This document shows, piece after piece, positions 26,458 to 36,003 of a stretch of DNA of 64,000 bases. The stretch is from positions 124,001 through 188,000 of the forward strand of contig CBDDBH010000029.1 in the NCBI GenBank assembly GCA_965225625.1, in the 5' to 3' direction. This DNA is from CBDDBH01 sp965225625. GTDB taxonomy: Bacteria > Pseudomonadota > Gammaproteobacteria > JADZEE01. The notes under the pieces are model-generated. The model ran no database searches. It worked only from the letters and a program-made list of their open reading frames with translations, and was not told the DNA's origin. How positions within the stretch are numbered: the stretch's first letter is position 1; each line of letters starts with the position of its first letter. Made by a program: the position numbers and the translations under genes.

Positions 26458-27049
26458 TCGTCCACTCCAACAGTTCCAGTCGATCCTGCCCCCAAAACAT
26501 TTCGTCCTGAAACAAATACGTCGGTGAACCGAACATGTTGAGCGCAATCGCCGCCTGAGTGTTGGCTGCATACAGGGCTTTTATCTCATCGCTGCGGGCC
26601 AACTGGAACAGGGTCTCGCCGTCAAAGCCCTGGGCTGTGGCAATTTCAGTGATCGTGTCCTGATCTGAGATGTCGCGTTGCTCAACCCAGGTTGCCCGCT
26701 CATAGGCAAAGCTCAAGTCGCCAGGCTCACGTTCAAGTCTTATCGCTGCAAGTACCATCAGCGACGCCGGCGTCATATCGACCGGAAAGTACTTCGGCTC
26801 CGGGTTGATAGGCATTTCCCGGAACCGCGCCCAGCGTTGCAACTCCAGCAGGCGGTACATCTGCCGCTGCGGTGCACGTTGCTCCAGCGGCACGCCACCG
26901 GAGACCTTAAACACATCGAAAAAATTGGTCGGCTTGTGGATGAGTTGCAGGTCGTGCCGTTGGCAGATCGCTTTCAGCGTCGGCATGCCAAGATAAGTAA
27001 ACGGGGAGAGAATACCGTAGTAGCAAACCACGGTTTTGCCGAGGTTCAT
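26444..27049 (-). CDS. 2-hydroxychromene-2-carboxylate isomerase/DsbA-like protein
   Basis: 201 residues of the kappa-class GST / HCCA isomerase family. The N-terminal thioredoxin-like segment VCYYGILSPFTYLGMPTL has the SPF/SPY motif with the active-site Ser, and the C-terminal MFGSPTYLFQDEMFWGQDRLELLE is the family's closing block. In naphthalene-type pathways this glutathione-dependent enzyme isomerises the product of extradiol cleavage. Here it starts inside the stop of an extradiol dioxygenase gene (ATGA overlap), so the pair probably acts in sequence on one aromatic substrate. Confidence 0.85.
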   Translation of the reverse strand: MNLGKTVVCYYGILSPFTYLGMPTLKAICQRHDLQLIHKPTNFFDVFKVSGGVPLEQRAPQRQMYRLLELQRWARFREMPINPEPKYFPVDMTPASLMVLAAIRLEREPGDLSFAYERATWVEQRDISDQDTITEIATAQGFDGETLFQLARSDEIKALYAANTQAAIALNMFGSPTYLFQDEMFWGQDRLELLEWTISRG

Positions 27050-27966
27050 GTCAGTACCGTCATGAAGGTATCGGCCATGCGCCGTTGCGGATAACTGATG
27101 GCCTTACCAATCTCGGCCACATCCCAGGCGAGCGCGGGACGATCCGGATACATCGGATAGCTGCCGCAAAAAACCTCGTTGCGATTGCCCGAGGGATCCC
27201 AGAAGTAGATGGTCTTAGCCCGACCGATACCATGTTGGGTCGGACCCTCGTCGATGGGGACATCGGCCTTGCCCAGCAACAACGCCGCTCGATAGATCTC
27301 GTCGGGCGAATCCAGCCAGAACGACAGGTGATGGAATTTGCCCGGCTCATCGTGCTCGACCAGACCGATGTCGTGCATAGCGGTATTACAGGCGAGAAAG
27401 CACGCCTTGGCGCGGCCATCTGGCAACTCCAGGCGTTCGCTCACGGTAAAATCCAACACCTCGATGAAAAACCGGGTGCTTGCTTGCGTATCGGGACCAT
27501 ATAAAAAGCAATGCTCCAGCCGCGCAGGGGCGATGCCCTTGAGCCCGTCCGGAAAAGGATCGGGGTTGCGCAGCGGTAAGCCGTTACCGGGCTGCTCCAT
27601 ATGCGCGTACAACTCCAGCCAGTGGCCGCTGGGGATCTGTAAGCGGATACGACGACCTGATGCCAGTCGTTCGTCGACAGCCAGCTCGCTCACGTCTAAT
27701 CCAAACGCCCGCGCAGCGGCTGCAAAGCGGTCCAGATCAGCGTCCTCGCGGCATTTAAAAGCGCAATGATCCATTCCCGCCGACTCGGCTGTGCGCAGGA
27801 TCAGGCAGTGGTGGTCGTGTTCGTCCCAGCATCTCAGATAGACCCGATCGCCCTCTTGGGCGACCTTGATGAGACCCATGACCTCGACGTAATGTCGCAG
27901 GGCGGCATCCATATCCAGCACACGCAAGGCTACCTCGCCCAAGCGCATGACTCCGGTAATCGCCAT
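27046..27966 (-). CDS. Extradiol ring-cleavage dioxygenase (catechol 2,3-dioxygenase-like, VOC fold)
   Basis: 306 residues made of two vicinal-oxygen-chelate modules. The C-terminal module carries the iron ligands: His in LEHCFLYG (about 152), His in KFHHLSFW (about 213) and Glu in WDPSGNRNEVFCG (about 265). This matches XylE/DmpB-type enzymes that open catechols by meta cleavage. A GGAGG site lies eight bases before the ATG. Coupled to the isomerase-like gene. Confidence 0.88.
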   Translation of the reverse strand: MAITGVMRLGEVALRVLDMDAALRHYVEVMGLIKVAQEGDRVYLRCWDEHDHHCLILRTAESAGMDHCAFKCREDADLDRFAAAARAFGLDVSELAVDERLASGRRIRLQIPSGHWLELYAHMEQPGNGLPLRNPDPFPDGLKGIAPARLEHCFLYGPDTQASTRFFIEVLDFTVSERLELPDGRAKACFLACNTAMHDIGLVEHDEPGKFHHLSFWLDSPDEIYRAALLLGKADVPIDEGPTQHGIGRAKTIYFWDPSGNRNEVFCGSYPMYPDRPALAWDVAEIGKAISYPQRRMADTFMTVLT

Positions 27967-27987
27967 GTCTATTGCCTCCGCATCAGT

Positions 27988-28509
27988 TTAGACCTTGCAC
28001 TCGCTCAACTTGTGGTACATCCCCTGGATCCAGCTAACGCTTTCGCGCTCATCATCGAGAATGGTTCGAAGCAGCTCTGCTGTTTGCGGATCCTGCTCGA
28101 TGTCGTCAATCAACTCGGTAACCGGCAGCAGAAATTCCTCCGCATCGCCAAACAAATCGGACAGCACTTTCAGCTTTTCTTCATCCGAATGCGCGCTTGA
28201 GGCAAAGAACGGGATCTCTTTTTCTCGTCGTTCCGCCGGAATTTTAGCCGTTGACGCCTCACCCAGCTCACGCAGCCGCGCTGTCATCAAGCGCGCGTGC
28301 GCGGCCTCTCGCGCTTGCACGGTGCGCAGTCCGCCTTTCACGGCCTCGTTGGGGCTGACCTCGATCCACTTCGGCAGATACTGGGCAACAAAACCTTCGG
28401 TGGAGCTGTAAACATCGAGCAAATGCACGATGCGGTCGCGCTCATTCGGATCCGCTTTTCCCTGGTAACCGGCGTAGACGCGTCGCTGTTGGGGAGTGTC
28501 GCTGCTCAT
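27988..28509 (-). CDS. Ferritin-like four-helix protein of unknown role
   Basis: 173 residues, almost wholly helical, with Glu/His spaced as in ferritin-like di-iron bundles (STEGFVAQYLPKW, VQAREAAHARLM, LDDERESVSW). No membrane span or signal. An excellent GGAGG site sits eight bases before the ATG; an in-frame start five codons earlier is less likely. It precedes the dioxygenase by 22 bases on the same strand, so it is the first gene of that operon, and could protect or supply iron to the dioxygenase (inference). Confidence 0.65.
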   Translation of the reverse strand: MSSDTPQQRRVYAGYQGKADPNERDRIVHLLDVYSSTEGFVAQYLPKWIEVSPNEAVKGGLRTVQAREAAHARLMTARLRELGEASTAKIPAERREKEIPFFASSAHSDEEKLKVLSDLFGDAEEFLLPVTELIDDIEQDPQTAELLRTILDDERESVSWIQGMYHKLSECKV

Positions 28510-28652
28510 CGAATATACCTCCAAACCTGGTCAATTCCGGGGACAGTTTACTTAAATATTGCGAGGATCCCCCGAAGTAACGCTGCCTCGAGATTCCCTG
28601 GCCGCCCAAGTCGAGTAATATTACCGCCGCATAACCCACGGGAGCATGAACA

Positions 28653-29852
28653 ATGGACCAACCGGCAAGCACGCAGAGCCACGGCGCGGCGGAGCTCATG
28701 GCAGCCGCAAAGCGCCTGCGCCCGCTCATCGAGGCGAAGGCGGAAGAGGCCGAAAAGCTTACCCGTATGCATGACGATGTCGTCGATGCAATGATGGACG
28801 CGGGACTCTACAAGATGCTGTTTCCGAAGGTTCTCGGGGGCGCCGAGTTGACCCTGGTCGAATCCATGCAGATCAACGAACAGGTCACGATTGCCGACGG
28901 ATCCGCGGGCTGGTGCCTGATGGTTGGTAACCTCATGCTCAATAACGCCGGCGCCTATTTGTCCGATGAAGGCGTTGCGCGGATCTTTGCAGACGGCAGC
29001 GACATGGTCTTTGCCGGGCAAGGGATCCCTAACGGCTTTGCGACGGAGGTCGAAGGCGGCTACCAAATCCGCGGTAACTGGCGCTACGCAAGCGGTATCC
29101 ACCACGCAAAGTACATCCATACCAGCTGCATCATCATGGACGATGACAAACCGAGGCTGGACAGCAAAGGTAATGCGCAGATCCGCCTTTGCCACGTGCC
29201 CAAGTCGGACATCGAGCTGGTCGAGGAATGGGACACTATCGGTTTGCGAGCAACCGGCAGTTACGACTATTCCATTAAAGATTTGTTCGTGCCCAAGGAC
29301 ATGACCTATCCGTTTATCGATACCCCGGTCATGCGTGGCGGACCCATGTATCGCATCGGCATCGTCGGCTGGACCTCCTGGGGTCATACCGCCTTCGCCT
29401 TGGGGATAGGACGCCGGGTTCTGGACGAACTTGCCGCGCTGGCCAGAACTAAGCGCAACGCCTTCGGCCTCATCGGCGAGAGTCCAAGCTTCGCCGAGAA
29501 ATTCGCGCTTGCGGAGGCTAAATATCGCTCGGTGCGGGCGTTTTGTTACGAGGTCTGGAACGATTTGGACGAAGCGCTGGCCCGCGACGAATACGAGCAA
29601 CTGGCACATACCGCGATGATCCGCCTGGCTATGCGCTATCTACACGATGTGGTTTCGGAAATCGCAACCTTCGCGCACAAGGCGGGCGGCGGCGTTAGTC
29701 TTCGCCCGAGTGTACTGCAGCGGTGCTACCGTGATATTCACGCCGGTACACAGCACATTCTGCTGTCCGATCAAATCGCTCAGGACTGTGGCAAGGTATT
29801 GATGGGGATGGCCGACGAGGATGCCAGTTGGTCCATCCTCGGCTTAAAGTGA
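28653..29852 (+). CDS. Acyl-CoA dehydrogenase-fold flavin monooxygenase (HsaA/DszC type)
   Basis: 399 residues of the acyl-CoA dehydrogenase superfamily, in the two-component flavin monooxygenase branch: DGSAGWCLMVGN, the GGYQIRGNWRYASGIHHA block and a TIGLRATGSYDY segment. The C-terminal helical bundle ends DQIAQDCGKVLMG. Such enzymes hydroxylate phenols, steroid rings or sulfur compounds with reduced flavin from a separate reductase, not seen nearby. A GGGAG ribosome site is present. The stop TGA directly abuts the TTG start of the next gene. Confidence 0.82.
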   Translation: MDQPASTQSHGAAELMAAAKRLRPLIEAKAEEAEKLTRMHDDVVDAMMDAGLYKMLFPKVLGGAELTLVESMQINEQVTIADGSAGWCLMVGNLMLNNAGAYLSDEGVARIFADGSDMVFAGQGIPNGFATEVEGGYQIRGNWRYASGIHHAKYIHTSCIIMDDDKPRLDSKGNAQIRLCHVPKSDIELVEEWDTIGLRATGSYDYSIKDLFVPKDMTYPFIDTPVMRGGPMYRIGIVGWTSWGHTAFALGIGRRVLDELAALARTKRNAFGLIGESPSFAEKFALAEAKYRSVRAFCYEVWNDLDEALARDEYEQLAHTAMIRLAMRYLHDVVSEIATFAHKAGGGVSLRPSVLQRCYRDIHAGTQHILLSDQIAQDCGKVLMGMADEDASWSILGLK

Positions 29853-30731
29853 TTGAACCCATTTGAACTCAAGCAGCCCCGTTCGCTCGCTGACGCGATA
29901 GCCTGTCTCGATCCCGATGATCCCGCGGTCCGACCGATTGCCGGCGGATCGGCGTTGATGCTGATGATGAAAGCAGGCATATTTCAACCAAAACGGCTGG
30001 TGAGTTTGCGCGCAATCGAAGAGCGTTATTCAAGCATCGAGACACGCGAGGATGGCGCACTAAGCATTGGTGCACTGGCAAGCTTATCTACATTGCAGCG
30101 TAGCGAGGCTGCCCGCAGTCATGCACCTGCAATCGCGCAAACATTAAATACGCTGTCGAACGTGCGGGTACGCAACGTCGCGACCGTCGGCGGTCATCTG
30201 GCGCATGCCGATCCGCATATGGATCTACCCCCTGTGCTCATCGCTTTGGACGCTCAGGCTCGCACAGCGGGGCCATCCGGCGAACGCTCAATGGCGGTAC
30301 AAGATTTATTCGTCAGTTATATGGAAACTGCACTTGCAAGCAACGAGTTGATAACCCAAGTCATCGTACCCAGACAAAAAGCCCGCGCTGTGTGCTATCT
30401 GAAATGTACCACGCGCTCCGCAGATGACTGGCCAACACTGGGCGTTGCCGTATCGGTTGAGACCGACGGCGACAAGATTAAAGCACCGCGTGTCGTTGTC
30501 AGCGCCGCCACCGAGCGCCCCACACGATTGGGCATGGCGGAACAGGAACTGGACGGCGCCGACATCGATATAGCGACGTTGCTCGGCGTTGGCGATGCCG
30601 CCGCGGAAGAAGCACAACTGCTCCCGGACGCGCATGGCTCTGCGGCTTACAAACGGCAATTGCTGCGCGTTTATGTGACGCGGGCCTTATACCAGGCGCT
30701 TGGCATTAGTACCAATGGAGCCAGGGTTTAA
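29853..30731 (+). CDS. Molybdenum hydroxylase, FAD-binding medium subunit
   Basis: 292 residues of the xanthine dehydrogenase/CO dehydrogenase medium-subunit family. The FAD motifs are IAGGSALMLMMKAG (about 30-43) and TVGGHLAHADPHMDLPP (about 110-126). The C-terminal CO_deh_flav_C part is also present. It starts with TTG immediately after the previous stop. It overlaps or abuts the large-subunit gene, and the small 2Fe-2S subunit follows, completing a three-subunit enzyme with the unusual medium-large-small order. Confidence 0.88.
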   Translation: MNPFELKQPRSLADAIACLDPDDPAVRPIAGGSALMLMMKAGIFQPKRLVSLRAIEERYSSIETREDGALSIGALASLSTLQRSEAARSHAPAIAQTLNTLSNVRVRNVATVGGHLAHADPHMDLPPVLIALDAQARTAGPSGERSMAVQDLFVSYMETALASNELITQVIVPRQKARAVCYLKCTTRSADDWPTLGVAVSVETDGDKIKAPRVVVSAATERPTRLGMAEQELDGADIDIATLLGVGDAAAEEAQLLPDAHGSAAYKRQLLRVYVTRALYQALGISTNGARV

Positions 30732-30732
30732 C

Positions 30733-33015
30733 GTGGATCAACGCGCCCTCGAGTGGGTTGGGCAATCGCCACCGCGCCGCGAAGCAAGTGCCAAGGTCAC
30801 GGGCCGGGCGAAGTACGTACACGCCATGCGGTTGCCCGGAATGCTTTACGGCAAGATTGTGCGCAGCACCGTGGCGCACGGGCTCATCAAAAATATCGAT
30901 ACGAGTGACGCGCTTGCCTATGCGGGCGTGCACTGCGTCATCACCGGCGCCGACATCCGCAAACTCATCGCCGAGCCGTATTATGGTCCTGCCTTTCACG
31001 ACCAGCCGATCCTGGCAATAGAAAAAGTACGCTACGTGGGTGAACCGATCGCCGTCGTCTTGTCCACCGATCCGCATGCAGCCGAATCTGCTGCACACTT
31101 GGTTGTCGCCGAATACGAGGAATTAGCCGCCGTGTTCGACGAAGTGGATGCGGCCAGTTCGCCGACCATTGTTCACGATGTGCTCAAGCCTGCCGGTACA
31201 TTTCCCGATCTCAAACATCTACAAGGGCGCCGAGATACCAACGTTGCGCTGGACTATCATTTGCGCCGCGGCGATGTGGAGCGCGGATTTGCCGAAGCCG
31301 CGCATATTTTTGAACATGAATTCAAGACCCAGCCGATAGCGCATCTACCGCTGGAACCTTTAGTGTCGATCGCCGAGCCCGGGGATTCTTCAATAACGCT
31401 ACACACGGCCTCACAAAGCCCCTCGTTCGTGCGTATTGAAATCGCCCGCTTGCTTGGCTGGTCCGAGAGTCAGGTGCAGGTGAAAGTGCCGTTCCTCGGC
31501 GGTGGTTTTGGCGCAAAGCTCTACATTAAATTGGAAGCCCTGGTCACGGCTCTTGCGCTCATCGCACAACGACCGGTGAAAATCTCGCTGACCATGGAAG
31601 AGCAGTTTTACGCCATCACCAAGCATGCAACTACCTGCAAGATAAAGAGCGGCGTGAGTGACGATGGCCGTGTCATCGCCCGGCGCTGCGAAGTGTGGTG
31701 GAACACTGGCGCCTATGCCGATATAGGCCCGCGCGTGACACAAAAATCCGGGTTCAGCGCCGCCGGGCCTTATGACATCGAACATGTCCACATAGATTCT
31801 TATTCCGTCTACACCAACCGGCCGCCCGCGGGCGCATTGCGCGGCTTCGGCATCCCGCAGTTGGTGTGGGCGTATGAAAGTCACACGGACATGATTGCGC
31901 GTGCGCTGAACATCGATCCGATCGCGTTCAGGTCGCAAAACCTGTTGCGCGACGGCCGGCCTCAGGCAACCGGTACCGTGATGCGCAACGCGGAATTAGA
32001 CAAAGTGCTCTGCCGTCTTGCGCAGCGGATACAGTGGGACAGCCCGCTGCAGCGAGGCACCGGCAGTGTGCGCAGTGGTCGCGGCGTTGCGATTGGTTTT
32101 AAAGCCTGTATCGCGCCGACAACCTCGGTCGCGCTGGTGAGCGTGAATGCCGATGGCAGTTGCAGCGTCTATTGCAGCACCGTCGATATGGGACAGGGAT
32201 CCGATACCGCGTTCGCACAGATAGTCAGCGACGTCCTGCAAATCCCGATGGCGGCAATCAAGAGCGTGCAACCGGACACCGACGTTACGCCCTACGACAT
32301 GGCTACTTTGGGATCACGCTCTATGTTTCACATGGGCAACGCCGTGAAGAGCGCTGCCGAGGACGCTCGCGATAAACTCGCGGCGCTGGCCAGCGAACTC
32401 GGCCTGTCGCTGGAGACGACACCCATCAACGAATTGTTCAAAAAGAAATATGGCATGCAGGCCGGCAACGTCGTGGGTGTCGGCAATTTTATCCCCGACT
32501 ACACGCCGACCGATCATGCAACCGGTCTATCCGACCTTATAACACCATTCTGGATGGTCGGCGCCGCCGGAGCCGAAGTGACCGTCGATACTGAGACAGG
32601 CCATGTTGCGGTAACACGTCTGATCACGGTCGCCGATGTGGGTACGCCGATTAATCCGAAAATCGTCGAGACGCAACTCTCGGGTGCAGCGCTGATGCAG
32701 CTTGGATGTAGCTTGTATGAAGAGATCGAGTTTGACGCCGGGCAAGTCACTAATGCGTCTCTCGCCGATTACAAGATCCCGGGTATGCGCGATGTGCCGC
32801 CCGTGTTGATCAACGAGACCGTAGACGCCCACCACGACGGCGGACCATTCGGCGCCAAGGGTGTCGGCGAGACCGGCGCGTTCGCAGTATCACCCGCGAT
32901 TGCCAATGCCCTCGACGATGCTGTCGGGGTGCGCTTGACCGCGTTGCCGCTGGGACCGGAGGCCGTCTACCGCGCCCTGCGGATTACTACCGGAAACCCC
33001 TTGGACGATGACTGA
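30733..33015 (+). CDS. Molybdenum hydroxylase, large molybdopterin subunit
   Basis: 760 residues. The N-terminal domain (PPRREASAKVTGRAKYVHAM) is followed by the Mo-pterin domain with FLGGGFGAK, GALRGFGIPQ and KGVGETG, the last carrying the catalytic Glu. The form I CO dehydrogenase loop AYxCSFR is absent, so this is not a typical CO dehydrogenase. Substrates of related enzymes are purines, N-heterocycles, aldehydes or aromatic CoA esters. GTG 30733 lies two bases after the previous stop, with AGGG at about six bases; an ATG at 30715 is an alternative. Its end overlaps the small-subunit start by 8 bases. Confidence 0.88.
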   Translation: MDQRALEWVGQSPPRREASAKVTGRAKYVHAMRLPGMLYGKIVRSTVAHGLIKNIDTSDALAYAGVHCVITGADIRKLIAEPYYGPAFHDQPILAIEKVRYVGEPIAVVLSTDPHAAESAAHLVVAEYEELAAVFDEVDAASSPTIVHDVLKPAGTFPDLKHLQGRRDTNVALDYHLRRGDVERGFAEAAHIFEHEFKTQPIAHLPLEPLVSIAEPGDSSITLHTASQSPSFVRIEIARLLGWSESQVQVKVPFLGGGFGAKLYIKLEALVTALALIAQRPVKISLTMEEQFYAITKHATTCKIKSGVSDDGRVIARRCEVWWNTGAYADIGPRVTQKSGFSAAGPYDIEHVHIDSYSVYTNRPPAGALRGFGIPQLVWAYESHTDMIARALNIDPIAFRSQNLLRDGRPQATGTVMRNAELDKVLCRLAQRIQWDSPLQRGTGSVRSGRGVAIGFKACIAPTTSVALVSVNADGSCSVYCSTVDMGQGSDTAFAQIVSDVLQIPMAAIKSVQPDTDVTPYDMATLGSRSMFHMGNAVKSAAEDARDKLAALASELGLSLETTPINELFKKKYGMQAGNVVGVGNFIPDYTPTDHATGLSDLITPFWMVGAAGAEVTVDTETGHVAVTRLITVADVGTPINPKIVETQLSGAALMQLGCSLYEEIEFDAGQVTNASLADYKIPGMRDVPPVLINETVDAHHDGGPFGAKGVGETGAFAVSPAIANALDDAVGVRLTALPLGPEAVYRALRITTGNPLDDD

Positions 33016-33511
33016 TATCCCTACAGCAAAGCGCAGCGTGAGTTTCACGCTTAACGGGCGAGCGGTTACTGCCGAGATAACGCCGCAGCAGAATATCGTT
33101 GAGCTGTTACAGGGCACCTTCGGACTGTCAGGAGCGAGGGAAAGCTGCGGCCAGGGCCTGTGCGGTTGCTGCACGGTACTGGTCAACGACACCGCGGTTT
33201 CGGGCTGCCTTTTCCTCGCCGCGTTTGCCGATGGCGCTGAGGTCGTCACCATAGAGCACCTCGCCACGGGCGAGGAGCTGGACACCCTGCAGCAGGCATT
33301 CGTCGACGCCGGCGCGTTTCAGTGCGGTTTCTGCACGCCGGGTTTCATTCTGATGGCGCGGCAATTACTCGCACAGAATCCTGATCCCGATGAAGATGAA
33401 ATCAGGCACTATCTGTCCGGTAATCTTTGTCGGTGTGCGGCTTATCCGGAGATTGTTAAAGCTGTAAAAATTGCTGCGGTTAATCGCTTGATGTCGGATA
33501 GTGAACAGTGA
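33008..33511 (+). CDS. Molybdenum hydroxylase, 2Fe-2S small subunit
   Basis: 167 residues. The plant-ferredoxin-type cluster is bound by ESCGQGLCGCCTVL with a further Cys (SGC), and the second cluster by QCGFCTPG and NLCRCAAYP; all eight Cys are present. It delivers electrons from the Mo site to FAD. It closes the three-gene enzyme operon. Confidence 0.92.
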   Translation: MTDIPTAKRSVSFTLNGRAVTAEITPQQNIVELLQGTFGLSGARESCGQGLCGCCTVLVNDTAVSGCLFLAAFADGAEVVTIEHLATGEELDTLQQAFVDAGAFQCGFCTPGFILMARQLLAQNPDPDEDEIRHYLSGNLCRCAAYPEIVKAVKIAAVNRLMSDSEQ

Positions 33512-33620
33512 ATTTGGTTTGCGATTTAGGTGTGGTGTTATTCGATGACCCCTCATCCTGACCTTCTCCCGCAAGGCAGATCGAGTACAATTGCGCGCGG
33601 TTTGGCCATGTTCAATAAAA

Positions 33621-35981
33621 ATGGAATTTGCTAATCGCGCTATGGCAAGCTCGGCCGACAATTTCCTCAACCAGTACACCACCTTCATAATCCGCTATCG
33701 CTGGTGGGTGCTGATTGCCTGCGTTTTAGTCACGCTTGGCCTGGGTGCCGGCGCGCGCAACCTCAGCTTGGCAGCCGATTACCGAGTATTTTTCGGCAAG
33801 GACAATCCTGACCTCATCGCGTTTGAAGCGATGGAGCGTATCTATACCAAGAATGACAATATCCTCTTCGTAATACGCGCCAACGAAGGCAGCGTCTTCA
33901 ACGAGCGAAGTTTAGACATGGTTCGTTCGTTGACGTTGGACTCGTGGCAAATAACTTCATCGACACGCGTCGACTCGATTACCAACTTTCAACACACCTG
34001 GGCCGACGGCGATGATCTCGCGGTCGGCGATTTGTTGCCCGCCGGGCCGATCAGTGCGCAGGCGATTGCGCGAGTACGTGATGTCGCCCTCAAGGATCCC
34101 TTGGTGAGGCGTCGATTCGTCGCATTGGACGAACGAACCACGGCCGTGTCGGTTCGTATTGAGGCGATTAGTCAAGCAGGCGACGCCTTACAAGCCGCCA
34201 AAGATGCCCATGCGCTCGCGGATAAATACACCGCGGCGTATCCAGACCACACGTTCGCCTTGGTCGGTACGACCATGCTTAACGAGGCCTGGACTCAGGC
34301 ACCGATCGCAGACGCGCGCTTCGCCTTGCCCTTAATGCTCGGCGTCTTGGTATTGGTGATGGTAGTCGTGCTGCGCTCGGTGTTGGCAACGCTGGCAACG
34401 TTGGCTTTAACCGTGCTGTCGGCGGTTTCTGGCCTCGGTGCGGCGGGTTGGCTTGGCACGATGTTGGATCCGGCCAGCGCGTCGGCGCCAACCATCATTC
34501 TGACTTTAGCCATCGCCGGCGCGGTCCATATTTTCGTGATTTATTTCGCCGCGCTGCAACGCGGGGCGCAGCGCCCGGACGCCCTGAAAGAGGCGGTCCG
34601 TATAAACGCCATGCCGGTTTTCCTGACCAGTGTGACAACGGCTGTTGGCTTCCTAAGCCTGAATTTTAGCGATTCCCCGCCTTATCACATCCTTGGGAAT
34701 ATTGCCGCCGGCGGTGTGATGCTGGCCTGGCTGTACTCGATGACATTCTTGCCGGCCGTCATTTCACTGGTACGCATCGTGCCTTGGGGCAGCAAGCAAC
34801 TGGGTACGGATATATCGGGGCTGTTGGCAAAGCTGGTCGTGGCCAGGCCGAAAACGGTTTTTGCGTCGATGTCGATCATCGTGATCGTGCTGATATCGTC
34901 TATCTCCAGCTTGCGTTTGAATGACAACTACGTTGAATACTTTGATTACAGAATAAAAATCCGTCGTGACACCGAATTCACAAATCAGCACTTAGGCGGA
35001 TTGTGGGATTTATCCTATTCCATTGATTCGGGCCAGCCGCAAGGCATTCACGACCCCGCATATCTAGACACAGTCGATCGATTTATCGAATGGGTGCTTG
35101 CTGATCCCAAAGTTATTCAGGTCAACGGTTACACGTCGGTACTAAAGCGCTTAAATAAAAATATGCATCGCGATGAACCTGGCGAGTACCGTCTTCCAGA
35201 CTCCCGCGAATTAGCCGCGCAGTATTTGTTGATGTATCAAATGAGCCTGCCTTACGGCCTTGATATCAACGACCAGATCAACGTGGATCAAAGCGCTTTG
35301 CGGGTTAACATTTTTTACGACGATATCGAACCACGCCTAGTGACCGGGCGTGCGGCCGCGGCCAATGCCTGGCTCGAGGCAAATGGCACGCCGGCGATGC
35401 GCAATGCCCACGGGATTAGTGCGGTTGTGATGTTCAACAACATTGCTAAACGCAATATCGAAAGCATGGTGCTAGGAACCGGGGTTGGGTTTTTCGCGAT
35501 TTCGCTAATCTTGATCGTGGCGCTGCGCGATGTTCGCTTGGGACTATTGAGTCTGTTGCCGAACGTGTTGCCTGCAGCAGTGGCGGTCGGGATCTGGGCG
35601 CTGCTCGTCGGCAGCGTGGGTTTTGCGGTTTCAATAGTGGCGGGTCTTTCCATCGGTATCATTGTCGACAATACCGTACATTTCCTGGTCAAGTACCAGT
35701 ATGCTCGCAACGTATTGCACCACAACACCAACGGCGCAGTGCTTTATGCGTTCGAAATTGTGGTCCCCGCGTTGATCGGCACGACCCTGATCGTCGCAAT
35801 CGGCTTTGCGATGCTCGGGTTCAGTGCTTTTCGCGTGACATCTTATATGGGGATCCTGACGGCCTTGGCCGTCATTTGCGCCTTGGTCATCGATTTGTTG
35901 CTGTTGCCCGCGATGCTGATTTTGTTTGATCGCGACGAAGACACGGCGCCGGACACAGCAGCGGTGAGCGTACCGACCTGA
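33621..35981 (+). CDS. RND/MMPL-type membrane exporter
   Basis: 786 residues with the RND pattern: one N-terminal helix (about 24-44), a large extracytoplasmic domain, five to six helices (about 225-410, with a sterol-sensing-like segment), a second periplasmic domain, and five to six C-terminal helices (about 615-770). The motif ADYRVFFGKDNPDL after the first helix and VAGLSIGIIVDNTVHFLVKY late in the protein are typical of the predicted exporters of COG1033. It is often linked to hydrophobic substrates. Alternative ATG at 33642. It lies between the molybdenum hydroxylase and a flavin monooxygenase and may export or import their substrate. Confidence 0.85.
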   Translation: MEFANRAMASSADNFLNQYTTFIIRYRWWVLIACVLVTLGLGAGARNLSLAADYRVFFGKDNPDLIAFEAMERIYTKNDNILFVIRANEGSVFNERSLDMVRSLTLDSWQITSSTRVDSITNFQHTWADGDDLAVGDLLPAGPISAQAIARVRDVALKDPLVRRRFVALDERTTAVSVRIEAISQAGDALQAAKDAHALADKYTAAYPDHTFALVGTTMLNEAWTQAPIADARFALPLMLGVLVLVMVVVLRSVLATLATLALTVLSAVSGLGAAGWLGTMLDPASASAPTIILTLAIAGAVHIFVIYFAALQRGAQRPDALKEAVRINAMPVFLTSVTTAVGFLSLNFSDSPPYHILGNIAAGGVMLAWLYSMTFLPAVISLVRIVPWGSKQLGTDISGLLAKLVVARPKTVFASMSIIVIVLISSISSLRLNDNYVEYFDYRIKIRRDTEFTNQHLGGLWDLSYSIDSGQPQGIHDPAYLDTVDRFIEWVLADPKVIQVNGYTSVLKRLNKNMHRDEPGEYRLPDSRELAAQYLLMYQMSLPYGLDINDQINVDQSALRVNIFYDDIEPRLVTGRAAAANAWLEANGTPAMRNAHGISAVVMFNNIAKRNIESMVLGTGVGFFAISLILIVALRDVRLGLLSLLPNVLPAAVAVGIWALLVGSVGFAVSIVAGLSIGIIVDNTVHFLVKYQYARNVLHHNTNGAVLYAFEIVVPALIGTTLIVAIGFAMLGFSAFRVTSYMGILTALAVICALVIDLLLLPAMLILFDRDEDTAPDTAAVSVPT

Positions 35982-36003
35982 GCATACTCGAGGAGACCGC
36001 GAT

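Noticed and set aside
30733..33015. Form I CO dehydrogenase (CoxL)
   Set aside because: The diagnostic active-site loop AYxCSFR is absent; GALRGFGIPQ occupies that place.
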